In this document: positions 10,041 through 22,612 of the stretch, piece by piece | Layout of the letters: every line of letters begins with the position of its first letter | How positions within the stretch are numbered: position 1 is the first letter of the stretch | From: Edolisoma coerulescens | Taxonomy: Eukaryota > Chordata > Aves > Passeriformes > Campephagidae | Direction of reading: 5' to 3' | Assembly: GCA_013397115.1 (NCBI GenBank) | Contig: VWZW01004616.1 | Coordinates: 1 to 64,000, forward strand | DNA length: 64,000 nt | Notes under the pieces: model-generated | The model's input: only the letters and a program-made list of their open reading frames with translations | What the model was told of the DNA's origin: nothing | Databases searched by the model: none | Made by a program: the position numbers and the translations under genes

Positions 10041-13000
10041 TTCATTGTCCTTCTATTCTGCTTGTACAGCAGCAAACACAGCGAACACCCACATTTGTAG
10101 ATACAGTAACTGCAGCCTAAATAATGGCAATTTCATCCAAATAGAAGTTTAGATGTTCTGCAGGTATGTTGACAGTAGAAAGAAAAATAGTGATAGATCA
10201 CCTTAAGCTAAGAAATGATTCAATTTTCATAGAACATGTAGAGAATGCTATTTCCACAAGGCATCCAGCTCTACTCACAAATAAAATTCGTTCTAGTGGC
10301 AGTCAAACTGCACGTGGTTGCAGTTCACTGTTCTCTGGTGAATGAATGTGATGGGGATGTCTCCATCCGCACAATACAGAAGTTCAGTGGTATTTAACTC
10401 AACCCAAACCAAGCCCTTCACAGAATTCTCAATACCTGGTTAGGAATATTGACATGAGAATAGTTTTTAACAAACACAGGTGAGACACAAAGCTTCAGCA
10501 AAGATTCTTTCATATTGACAAAGCTAAATCTACCTGCCACTAGGACAGAGAAGGGCTTATGGGTGTAGTTCTGTTGGTTAATCCATGCCAAAAACCAGTT
10601 TGAAACATGGTAACAGCCCAAGCCTAAAGAGCACAGTTTATTTGTGAACATATTTCCACTGAACATGATATAAAGAACTATTCTTCCTGCCTAATGTCAC
10701 CCAAATTAAAGGAAGGGCATTTTGTCCTTTTCTTTAAACCATGAATAAATACAGAATAGTAATAAAATCATACATAACCCAAGAGCTGCAAAAGGCATTT
10801 CAATAAAATTCTAGTGGCTTCTCCCCTCTGCCTTCTTGAGTCACTGTCACCTGCCTCAAAACTTCATCTGGAAAAAGGATAGAAGTGTAGCCTCCTGAAA
10901 GAGCTTGTTTTGCTGAAGTTGGCATGGGAGCACTGGGCAAGAGTTCAATCCCAGGCATCAGTTTAGGATTACGTAAGGTCAATTCTCTTCATTGTTTCTG
11001 CTGATCTTTAAGCTGTTAGAAAAGAGTCAGTGTGACTTGATTCCTTTGAATGGAAAATAGCACAATGGTTCCATGATGGAAATGGTTCTGCTGATTAGGA
11101 AAGCAGTTTTCCGTCACGAAAGCAAACATGTGGCCACACTTCATGCAAGTATAGAATGCCATGTGGTTATTTTATCTTTTTATGCAGCCAAAACAATAGC
11201 CTCAACTCTTGCTTGACATGGAGGATTTTATGTATGATGTGGACTCCACAGCTGTTTGAAGACCAGGGTTTTGGGGAAGTCATCAAAAGCTGTCTGGATT
11301 TTGCCTTGAAGATGACTGACATTTTAAAAGAACTATATTCATTTCTGTTTTTTCACCAACTCATACAAGCAAATCATCCCTTCTTCCTAGTAGCTGAACC
11401 AGATTGTTATGAATTAAAATCTAACTAAAGAAACACAGTAAATGGTTTTGGGAGCATTGGTACAGGGGAATCAAGGATCTATCTCAGTTCCTGTTCCTAA
11501 TGGCATGCTTTCCATCACCTGTAAATCACAATACTCCATGGAGTGATACTCACTTGCTGTGCTGGAGGAAGCAAAGCACATTGTTTGGTATATTGTACCA
11601 AAAGCAGGTGAGGAGAATGTAAAGGGTGTGGATGGTAATAATGGATGGATGCCATATTGTAGCAGGAGCCGTGGCAGCTTAGGAAGGGCAGGTCTTACAG
11701 CTCTCATCAATGCTGCCTTATTAAATCTGTGCAGGTGCCCAAAATGGTGTTTGAGTTGAGGTCATCCTGATGCTTACTCCTCCTTTCTGATCTGTCTTCT
11801 GTTGTAATGAGCCTAAGTCTCCTTCTCATCTCCCATTATTTATGAAATTTGCAGAAAGTTAAGTGTCTTTGCAGCATACCTGCAGTCCAGACAAGAGAGT
11901 TTCAAGTCAGACAGTGATCACAAATAATGTTGATGGTGATTAGTCAAGGGGCACACAGTTATACAGAGCACTCATGTAAGCTTGTATTTCTCCATGAAGC
12001 CAAGCTAAGACTGAAAAATCCCAAGTGGTTCAGGCTGTCCACACTGGACTTTTTTTTTTTTCAATTATATAGCTGCCTAACATCATTTTCTGCTATGTTA
12101 AAAAACTGATCAATTGAAAATGAAATATTTAAGTTTTTCTTTTGGGAGATACTTTAACCTGAGTAAAATCAGATCTGTTTCAAAACCAGAAGCTGAAATT
12201 CTTGGAAAATGTATCCATGAACATGTTTCAATTTTTTTTTTTTTTTTTGTGTAACACAACTCTTTGACTTCAGCTGATGGATTCAAATGCAAACTGCTTG
12301 CTTTCTTGAAACCATTTACTGATTTAAATCCAACTTTACAAATAGTTTCCATTCTCCCTGAATGCACTTTCTGGCAAAACAATTCCTTGCAGCTTTGTCA
12401 GCTCCAAACATTTCAGTGTCATCACTCTCAAAAGAAAAGTGTGTGAGGACATAACATAAATAGTAGCTAAACACAAGGAAGGAAAAAAGCTGCATAAAGT
12501 TGTAGAGGAGGTAAGGAATCTTGAATTAATTTTATTCTAAATTCATTCAGATTGGAAACTTAGGAAGGGTGGTTCTTACATGCCTTCATGAGTGGGACAA
12601 CGATTTATTTGAGGACTGAGAGAGGCTTTTCCTCCCTGCTTTTGCCATAGTTGTGTTCTGCCCAGAAATAACTGGCATTGAGAAATTCCCATGGGTTTCA
12701 TTTCTGACAGCAGCCATAGAGACTTCAACTTCTGTCTCCTTGTGTCCTGCTGCAGCTGATGAAGCTTGGTGGTGCCAGCAGAGCATCAGGACCTTCTCAG
12801 TGGTCCCATGCAGGCAGTGCAGCAGGCCACAGGGAAAGCTCAGTACTGCAGGCACTGAGGATGCACCGGGGGGAGGTGATCCTGCTACCCTGCAGACCCA
12901 CCCTCTACTTCCCAGATGTACATGGTGTTGTGCCGGGGGACAATAGGCCACTTCAGGGCTGAAACTCAGAAACTCGTAAGGAGGAAAGTCCTCAGAGGGC

Positions 13001-14157
13001 ATGCAAGAGCCGCACTGTGTGCCCATCTTTTGGGGGAGGGATTACACCAATGCAAGTTTCCTCTCTCTTAGTTACACTTGCACAGACAGTTCAACATCTC
13101 TGAGAACCTGCTAGACCCAAAGATCAACTGAAGCATGCAAATCTTCTCCATGTGACTGCTGTTTGGCAAACCTTCCTTCAATTCAATTATAAATTACAGT
13201 GCAGGAGCAGGAAACGAAAAAACAAGCTCCAACCTATTTAGCAAAGAGCCAAGTCTGGTCTTTACATAATAACCATGACTTGTTTTTGGAAAATACTTGA
13301 ACGCAAAGGTTGGACAAATCAAAGACCACAGAACAGCAGGAGTATACTTTCTTTTGCCCTATTCATTCTAATATGCAACTTTCTGACCAAATAGTGCTAG
13401 AATTTGCTCTTGTTGGCATCAACAGGTAATTAACTGACGAGTATACACACTTATGAGATGAATTTCTAATCCTTAAAAAAAATAGCACTATTGCCTTGCT
13501 TCCAAACAAAGGGTGAGAGAGGTTTAGTGAAAGAAAGTGCAGTGCACTCATTAACTAAGAGGATTAGAAATCCTAAGGTACAGACAAGCTTGAATAACAT
13601 TTTTTTCACATATTTGATTTGATAAGCCATGTCAACTAGAAAAACATCCTAAATCATAACCAAGCACTGGACTAAAAAAAATAATGGGATTTTCAAAGAA
13701 GTATAGGAGTAGAAAGTTCAACAGACATTGATAAAGAATGTTTGGGAACCAAGAGTAAAAGTTGTTGAATACTTTCTGTTAGAAAACTACTGTGTTAGGA
13801 AGCAGTGATTTAAGGAAATCAAAACATTTCACAGGAATGTAAATAATTCTTGGACCCTTTCTCTAAGATTTCATAAACATACTTGTGCAGCATCTGATGG
13901 ACTTGTGTATGAACAAGGAGTCAAAATGAAACATTCTGACAAAGCAATTTTGCAAGGCACTTTTGATATTCTGTGGGCCATATTTTGCCATATTGGGGCT
14001 AAAAAATAAAATCTGAAGTGTTCATATTTTTCACAGAATGAACACAATCCTTTGCAAACCAATAGATAGATGAGTAGGTTTGTTAGCAGTCACTGCCACC
14101 CCAAATACTCATTTGAGACTCTTGAAAAATTGTTCACAGAGATGGAGAGGCAGTGAA
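10041..14157. other. Unique non-coding DNA
   Basis: No gene seen. T runs lie at 12050-12061 (12 T) and 12232-12248 (17 T). Around 12600-13020 the GC content rises and a 146-codon minus frame overlaps a 97-codon plus frame, which points to few stops by composition rather than coding. No transposon was recognised. Confidence 0.6.
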
Positions 14158-14338
14158 GAGAGTTTCAAATTTTCAGTTTACCATGGCAAATGGGGAAATT
14201 TCTTCAATATGAGGGTGGTGAGGCACTTGGAAGTGTTCAAAGATGGGGCTTTGAGAAACATGGTCTAGTGGCAGGGGGTTTGGAACTCGATGATCTTTAA
14301 GGTCCCTCCCAAGCCAAACCATTGCATGATTCTATGAT
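14158..14338 (+). mobile_element. CR1 LINE 3' tail with internal deletion
   Basis: The plus strand reads TTTCTTCAATATGAGGGTGG, then GAAGTGTTCAAAGATGGGGC, ATGATCTTTAAGGTCCCTCC and a terminal ATGATTCTATGAT. This is the bird CR1 3' end. Compared with the usual order, the part coding for the WNRLPRE region between the 'gaggcact' and 'ggaagtgttc' segments is missing, so the copy carries an internal deletion of a few dozen bases as well as 5' truncation. It holds no useful coding capacity. Confidence 0.88.
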
Positions 14339-17300
14339 GTCCTAGTCAACTGCAAAAAGAATACCCACGACTATATGGTCAAGCAACCAACGAGAAACAG
14401 CACGAAACAAAAATACCACAAATTTTACAACATCAGTACATCAGATCACCAGAGTATGCAGACAGACAGTCTCTAAGGTAGGCCATATAATATCATTCCT
14501 GTGGTTCCAGAACAATTAAGTAGAGTTGTTGAAACTACATTGTGCTGAAACTACAACTAATTTTATATGTCCTCCTTTGTTTGTACTTTTCCAGGTCATA
14601 AGAATGGCTGAATCAAATGACAACGTGACAGTTGTGTCCAAACTTCTGTGTGGTATATAGAGATGAGAAATTTGACCTTGAAGGTGCAGACAGCTATGCC
14701 TCACTGACGCATGACAGCCTCTTGGGAAACTGCGTGCAAAATTCAGATATCTAATACTGGATATGCAGCATGCAAAAAATGTAACTTTTCTTTTTTTTTT
14801 TAGAAATCTTTTTCCCATGGCAAGTTTTCTACTATTAAATTGCACACGTTTAATGTAATCTTCATGTATTGCTGTGACATGATATCTGCTTTCATCTCTT
14901 AAACATAGCCTCAGAGGATCAGTTCTGCTCCACTTAGAAGCAAAATCTGGATTGTCCATGGGGTTGTGCTGACAACACAGACAGCAACACAATCAAAAGA
15001 TTTTGGAGTGAGCTTTGCATTGAAGTCCTTTAACCTACAAAACAACTGAAAAGCAGTCACGGTAGCAGAGAATTCAGACAGGCTGGTTTATCAGGCTCCT
15101 AAGGTGACTAGCCATGCATCTGTAGCCTTTCTGTGTCTCTCTCTCCAGCACTGTAGACATAGCTTACTATGTCAGAGGGAATTCAGAAGTACAAGGATCA
15201 CAAAATAGCATAAAAAAAATACTGACCTAAAGTCATGCTTCACAGGTTTCAGTTCTGTTGAGACAGTATTTATCTCCATTACACCCTTTGCAAACAAGCT
15301 ATTTGTCCTAAGCAATACTTAATCCTTTTCCAGTGTATCTGGGGTGGGCACCTGCTTACATAAGTAAATGTAACACCAGTGTGTGCAGAAGGGCCTTTCC
15401 AGGGTGTTACAGATTGCGTCTCATTAGCCTGTAATTCTGTGCAATAGGAGGGGATCAGCGAGTTAAAGCCTCCTCTTTTGTTCCCAGTCCACTGCGATGC
15501 AAACCCAACAAAAGCACAGTCTGGGAACAACCAGGATAAGTCAGAATGTCAGCAAAACCACACCTGCTTTTTCAGAGGGCCTCAGAAATGTAGTTCTTTA
15601 GGGCTTTTACTATAAAGGAGATGATAAAGAAAGGTCAGGCTTACCTGTAGACACCCTCCTGCTTTTCTACACAGCAGGTAGCTTTGTTTCCTTGCCAGAG
15701 CACATGGCCTGTCACAAATAGGGATACTTGATTTTTAAAAAATCATGCCATACATACAGTTCTGTGGTGAGAAAGTGCATTTAGAGGCATCTTCCTAGTC
15801 ACCTGACAAAATTTGCCCCAAAGGTTCTGAATCAAATTATTCTCTACTCTGGAGCTCACTGAAAGAAACAACACAAAACCAAGATGTAACACAGGTCTTT
15901 GTGTTACAGTAGTTATAATCAAACTATTGTTCATGCTGTAATTGAGTTCCTGGAAAAGGAGATTTGAAAAAGAGGGTTATAAAACGTAAGCATATACCTA
16001 ATCTGTCTGGGAAAATTCTTAATGTACTTTGCACGTTTTTGAAGCTGTCTGTGACCTTAGTGTCAGAGCAACAGACAGTCTGGAGGTATGTAATGAATGT
16101 TCTCATTTATTAAAAAACATAGAAAAGTTTATATTTAAAGCTGTCTGTTTCTCTGCTAAATATACATACAAAGGTATAATGTATGTTGTGTGCCTGTGTA
16201 ATAACACAACAGCTAATAAAACAATATTGGTTAGTAATGAAGTTGCCACTTGCCAGAACATCACTGTAAAAATTTCAAGGCCAGGCTTCAAGAGCTCTGC
16301 CTGACCTTTCTACCAAGAATATGAAAAGAAATGGGCACTGACCACTTCTACGTCACCAAGAACCTTCTTTTCAGCTGACATTAAGCCATAGAAACAGTGG
16401 GGCTACGATAACCAGCTGAGATGCTTCTTTCTGACACTCTCCTAGTGAGTCCAGCTTTGTGTGACTTGACCTAGCTGACTGTGGTATCACTCTCGGTCTC
16501 TGACAAATGGCTGCTTCAAAATGGCCTTCAAGGCAGTCAGCAGGGAAAGGAGTTTCCTAAAGTCTCCTAGGATTTCTTTTCACTGACATTTGCTCAATTA
16601 ACTGCCACTTAAAACCAACTAAGAGGAAAGTCTGGAAAACAGACCACTTCCTAAAATGCATCCCTGCCTGTCCATCACTTGCTGGGCAAAGGTGGTGATA
16701 CTAAGCTAGTGTGATTGATTAAAAGTGGGCTATGGCACCAGTCCTCATTTGGCCATCCTGCTTGATAAACATCACAGCTGTCCTAGGAAGGAGTTTGTTA
16801 ATCTGTTGGTGTGCAAGGTATACTCTGAAAATATTTGGAGGCTGCATCATCACCAGAGGATGTGGTGGAAGAATATACAGGGTGGGATTTAGTTGAGCAG
16901 GAACTGTAGTGTAGAGTTGGGATTCCCATGTGAACTGGTGATAACTACCAAATCATTGCAGACGTTTTGAATATCTATGCCTCTTGCCTCTGGCTTTCTG
17001 TTAGGATTGAGTGTTACATTGTCTTCAACTATTTCCAAAATGCATAGGAACAGAACTATCTTTGAGGCTTCAGTCATCTTCCAAGCATGATGTGAATTCT
17101 CCCAAGGGTTCAAAAGCTATGATGAGGTGATCATAGTCAAAGTTCAAGGCCATGATCTTTTTTCCTTAGAAAACCAGACTGGCGAGCCTGTCAAGGAACT
17201 TAGGTACATTCAGGATTTGACAGGAGGTGAGCAGGAGTTCTGAGCTTTACTTAAATATTTATCCAAGTACTTCATTTTATAATGTGTACTTGACTACTAC

Positions 17301-18281
17301 GTAAGTCCCTTCTTCAATCATATTCATTAATTTCTTGACTGTTTTTTATCCATTGCAGTAACATGCAAGTTCGTAAGACAAAGCCTGGCCCACTGAGGAA
17401 TAGCAGACAAGCTTCTGCTTACTGCAAGGTAAACCTTTTATCTCACCCAGCTGCTGAGCCAGGAGGGCTGGAGCAGAATGGTGGTGGAGTGCAGAGGGGG
17501 AAAGGGCTGAAGAAAGTGCAGGGGACACAAAAACCCCTCCTCTTGTGCTCCTTCAGTGAGAAGAAAGGCAGCTGAGAGCGGTCTTTTCTTCTTCCTCACA
17601 AGCTACAGAGTGAAGAATAATTTAGTATCTTACAGTTTTACATCTGCTGAAGCAGAATACTAGACATTAGAAATACTCTCTTTCCCCATTTCTTCCTCTC
17701 CACCCAAGCTCTTGGCTGTTCCCAACCTTCTGAGGTTTGACCTGAGAGTTCAGGAGGAGTTTCAGGACACTGCAGCAACAGCTTTCTGTCATAGCAGATC
17801 TAGAATAGCATAAAAATTCCTTCAAAATGTGAAGTCAAATGTTGAGCCAGTCCAAGATGAGAAAGAAGGCACTGATGTGCTGTCTGTTTTTTAGTTGTCT
17901 TCAGCTATTATTTTGGTCTAATTCACTGTGTAAGAGGAGAGAATATGGCAACAATTTATATTTCATACAGCTCACCATTGCAGAAACAGTCCCCATGTAA
18001 TTTTATATTTTCAGCACATCTGGATGAGTTGCAAGTGAAATCAGCCATTTTGAAAAATCATTACAATTTTCATTATTTTGCAGTAATTTTTCAGTCATCC
18101 AGTTAGCATAATGAGTAAAAGTAACAGACTTTCAGTGAACTGACCAGTCTTCTTGCTTGGTTTTTATCCAGTTGTTTTATGAAATTCCTAAAAGTTTCAA
18201 GCAGCTCCTGAAACATCCGGATTACTATTCCCATAGCACCATAAAATCTGACATTATTATGCTTTCGTGGAGAAAAGTGAC
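14339..18281. other. Unique non-coding DNA
   Basis: No gene or recognisable transposon. The longest frame is 158 codons on the minus strand (14516-14992); it has no recognised domain, and its cysteine-rich start and loose composition look random. AT-rich throughout, with no notable tandem repeat. Confidence 0.6.
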
Positions 18282-18700
18282 TGTCCTAGGCTGAAAGAGT
18301 CCCAGATTAGGCATGATCCAGGTGTCAGCTCCTATGGACACGCCAGAACTGAGCCTGGGTGTTGCGGCAGGTGGAGACAGTGAGGGGTACCGCAACCTTC
18401 CGAAAGCGTCTCCAACACGGAGCAGTTCGGTGGCCACCTCCCACGCACACACTCAATCACACTCACGCCAGATGATACTTGCAACAGGTCGACGGCAAAG
18501 AGTTGCGAAAGGTCCTTCGTATGGGGTTCCACAGGAGAGGTTTATTACAGCCACGCACATAAAGGGATCCAGGAACGAAGAACCAANCGGCTACCACACC
18601 TGGGCTCCGTGCAAGGCTTCTCAGGCATTTTCCCAGTGGAGAACAGCGTTGTGTAAAATGTCACTACACACTTGGCACACAGGAGGAGAAAACAAACAGA
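18282..18700 (-). mobile_element. LTR-like element, probably young, minus strand
   Basis: Read on the minus strand, a TATA-like CTTTATGTG is followed about 15 bases later by AATAAA (18546 to 18541), then some 255 bases ending in CCTAGGACA at 18282. This layout (TATA-like box, close poly(A) signal, U5-like end in CA) is that of avian retroviral LTRs, in which the R region is short. At least 14 CpG sites survive between 18340 and 18620, far above the surroundings, which suggests recent insertion. The upper boundary (U3 start) was not located, and no target duplication or second LTR was found, so it may be a solo LTR. The N at 18587 is an assembly ambiguity. Family (ERVK-like?) is inference. Confidence 0.5.
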
Positions 18701-21700
18701 TGTAAATGTTCAAAAAGGAAGTCAAAGTGTAACAAACGAAGTCGCAGTAGTCTAAGTGGGGAAGATAAGCACTGGCTCCTCTTCAATTGCCTGTCAACAG
18801 GGCTGTTCATATCTCCAGCATTTGGCCTGGGGAGCGGTTTTTCCCTTTGCAGTATCTGTCCTCCATGCACATGCAGCTGGCCACACGTGCTGGGCACACT
18901 GCTCTTTCTCCCTGGCTTGGGGACATGCTCCCTTTGCCTCCTTTCTGAAATCCTCCTGCTGGCCCTTTTCTTTTTTCCTACGTGTCTCTGCCTTTACAGT
19001 TATTTCTTTCAACTCGTTTGTGAGTTAAAAACAGAAATTTATTATTTCTATCACACAGTCCTGTATCTTCTAGCTTCTGCAGGTTAAGGTATCTCCACCC
19101 ACTCCTGCCACAGTCCTCCACCTTCCCCCGTCTTTTCTTGCTTCCCTCAAGCTGTGGACACAAGAGGGTCAGATTATAATTCTTACTTTCTCTTTCAACT
19201 GGATATAAACTGTTTGCGCATCTTTCTAGGACTAATAACTTATGTATTTATATATTAACTAAAGCTCAATTATGACATTAATTAGGCTGTTGTGCACTCT
19301 CTAGCTCCTTCCACGCCCCCAGGTTTCCAATCTCTGAGTTTGGAAGGGGGCAAGACTCTCTGGAGGAGAAGACTCTCTGGAGTCTCGGGGGCTGGTGATG
19401 GGTGTTCATGTTGTGTGTTTTTATTGCCTCAGGGAAGTCCCGATGTGCTCAGCCTCTCACTTGCCCACTCCGACACTTGCAGCCCTCTCACAGTGCCAGT
19501 ATCCCAGCATGACTGCCAGGGGGCTCAACAACAGGCACAGCCCCCATAAAGGGGCAAACAGGAGGGAACTTCCTCTTCCCAGTGAAATGATGCCTCCATG
19601 CCAGACCCTCTAGATCAGGGAGTCCATCCTGGCTCACAGCCTGGGGCCAAGGGAAGACAGAGGCTTTCCCCACTGTTGCAATTTCCCAGTGGCTCTGAAG
19701 CCACTGGAAGGAAGGTGCAGTGCTGCCCAGGGGTGGGGGAGGCAGATGCAAGTTGGCTCCTGATGCTCAGCTGTGTTGTAGCAGAGATAATGGAGAGGGT
19801 TTTAAAGCTTTCCTCAAATCCTCTCCTTTGGGAAATCTAAATGTGAGTGTAATTCATCTGTGCCTACACATTCAGACTTCATAGCAACATGCACCAAGTC
19901 CTGAGAGCTAATTGTACATAGTTATCACTGTTGATTAGCTAGGCTGCTCTCTGAATTTGAAAGGTAACCATTCAAATAAGTGGTTGGATGTATAACAGAT
20001 GCTCCTGCTCCACATGCCAGCAGTTTCCTCGAGGGCTTCATGTAGCTCTGGAGGTATGCAAAAGAGAAATGCAGCAGATCAGCATGTTCTTTGTTTACCT
20101 TTTTTCCCATTTTCACCTTGCCTATTTCCTTTTTAACATTTTATGATCAAGTAATTAGTGTTGACTTAGTTGCAGTGGATTCTTTAGCTGCAGTTTATTT
20201 GCTTAATTGAAAGAGCTCTATTTAGTCTCAAGGCTGAGCCAGAGCAATGCTCTGACAATGTCTCCAGAAATGAGGATGCATGTGGTTTTATTTATCCTCT
20301 AATACTACTTCACTTTTCATATATTGTTCAGTGCATCAGGTATGGTAACTAAAATGTGTATTTATTAGTCTATCTGAACAGTAGAGCAAACTGGAAAAGA
20401 ATTTTATTTCCTTTTATGTGACAGCTACTTCTGAAAGCAATAAAAATCACATATTGGTAAGAAGTAGGAGGAGCAGATAACATTTTAAATGAGGTTTCAG
20501 AAGTCTCACAGGCACGCTGCCCTCCGGAGGTTGTGACTTGAATCAGGGGCCCATGAGGGGAGGATTTGTTCAGAGCAGCACCCCCGCAGAGCTGTGTACC
20601 AGCCACTTCTTCTGCAAGGTTTAGTAGTTATTTGAGCTTCAATAACCAACAGATTAAAAAAAAGGAGAGAGGAGGACTTGTGGAATGAAGACCCATGTCA
20701 CTTATATGTAGGCAGTAAAAACTTCAGTGGCTTCTGATCACTTTTTTCCCCTTTCTTCTTCTATTGTCTTTTTCTGTTTCTGAATATTGCCTGTCTGGAG
20801 GTTATGAAAATATTTGTTATTCAAGACATAGGGTTTCCTCCTCCAAAATGGGGTTCATGCAGACTTTTGTTTTTCAGTTTATATGATCTTACAAGCATAT
20901 TTCTCAAGAGAGTAGAGAAGGTCTTACGATACTAAAAAGAGGCTTAAGAAAGATAGCAGCTATTCCCAAACAAGCAGAAAATTATAACGGTTGTGCTAGA
21001 TTGAAGAATTTCTTTCATATTTCATTAAACACCACAGGACTGAATCAGCTGAGTGTCTTGGGGTGACTCAAGTGGCTCTTCTCAGAAAAGATAAGTGCCA
21101 CTTATCTCCCATTACCACATAAAGTGTTTCTCAAATGTACCTGAAAGTTATAAATAAAGACAAAGAACAATGAAGACTTTTCTTCTTTTTTTTTCCTCAG
21201 ATGGGACAAAGTTGTAATTGTTAGTGCTGTAAAACAAACAGAAAGCAAGAGTCTAAAATAAAAATGACTTTCAAGGAAAATTAAAGCTTTCGGGCAAATT
21301 CCTACAATATTTTCCAGATGCAACATCCAGCCAATCTGTCAAATAGTTGATATAATGCAGCTTTTGTCTTTCTGTTTCTAGAGAATATTTCCCTCCTTGG
21401 AGACCTTCTGACTGTTTCTTTAGTTTTTACTGTTTCTAGATTTCTTTTATCCCCTTTGCCAAAGGCACGTTTCCAATCACATTCCCTCAAGAGACAGATT
21501 CCAAAACTACTTCTCTCATTTGTCAAGACAATGATCTCTTGTCCTTTCAAAAGGTGTCTCCTGTACAACTGGTCCTAGTAGTCTCACTGGGGGTCATTTC
21601 TCACCACAGAGATTTAGGGTAGATGCAGGGTAGTGTTTTGCCGTGTCAGTGATCTTGCTTTTTTTGCAAGTAGTGCTCAGAACAAGTGAGAGAACACATC

Positions 21701-22121
21701 TCTTGTAGAACATTAAGCCAGCTGTTATCATTCCTACTCATTCTGGAGGTATGACCACCAAGCACACATCATAATGATCAGATCTTTGTTTATCTGAGGG
21801 TTATTCTAAGGAAGAACAAGGTGTTATTTACTTAATGATGTCTGTCAAAATGTTGCTGCCCTTGACTCCCTCTGCTAGAGCATTTTGAAGTGGAAAACAA
21901 CTCCTTTGCAGACACTGGGCAGGGTCTAGAATGTCAAGTTATACCTTCAATGTTAATTTGGCAAGGGACTAAAGGAGAAAGCTCAGTGGAGAAGACTAAG
22001 GCAAGCTGTTTGATAAAAGCTTCTGTAGATTAGATCACTGCTGTACTTCCACTTGTGGTGCGAATGGCAATGAATTGATCCACCCACAAGGGCATCTGCC
22101 TAACACAGTCACTTATATCCC
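18701..22121. other. Non-coding DNA, GC-richer at 18.8-19.8 kb
   Basis: No gene seen. The stretch from about 18780 to 19780 is GC-richer than average and might include the rest of the LTR insertion, but I recognise nothing in it. A 14-bp word AAGACTCTCTGGAG occurs twice 17 bases apart (19352 and 19369). A poly-T tract with CCTCAG lies at 21188-21200. From 19850 onward the DNA is ordinary AT-rich unique sequence. Confidence 0.5.
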
Positions 22122-22612
22122 AGAATTACAGAATCACAGAATATCCTGAGTTGGAAGGGACTGACAAAGATCACTGAGTCCAACCCCCAGCCCCGCACAG
22201 GACTATCCCCAAGAATCACACAATGTGTGTGAGAGCACTGCCCAAATGCTTCTTGAACTCTGTCAGGCTGGTGCTGTGACCACTTCCCTGGGGAGCCTGT
22301 TCCAGTGCCCAACCACCCTCTGGGTGAAAAACATTTTTCTAATATACTACCTAAACTTTCCCTGACACAACTTCAGGCCATTCCCTCAAATCCTTTCACT
22401 GGGCACCACAGAGAAAAGATCAGTGCCTGCCCCTCCTCTTCCTCTCACAAGGAAGTTGCAGACTGCAATGAGGTCTCCCCTCAGTCTCCTCTTCTCCAGG
22501 CTGAACAGACCAAATGACCTCAGCTGCTCCTCATACAGCTTCCCCTCAAGGCCCTTTACTGTCTTTGTTGCCCTCCTTTGGAGGCTCTTTAATAGCTTAA
22601 TATCTTTCTTCT
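22122..22612 (-). mobile_element. CR1 LINE, 5'-truncated
   Basis: Starts with AGAATTACAGAATCACAGAA, the reversed 3' octamer repeat, followed by GAGTTGGAAGGGACTGACAA, CTTGAACTCTGTCAGGCTGG, GGAGCCTGTTCCAGTGCCCA and, further on, TCCAGGCTGAACAGACCAAA and GCTGCTCCTCATACAGCTTC. These are standard bird CR1 phrases for the last quarter of ORF2 and the 3' UTR. It belongs to a different subfamily from the copies at 4738 and 46549, shown by the 'atcactgagtccaacc' variant of the tail. No intact reading frame remains. The far boundary is estimated. Confidence 0.93.
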
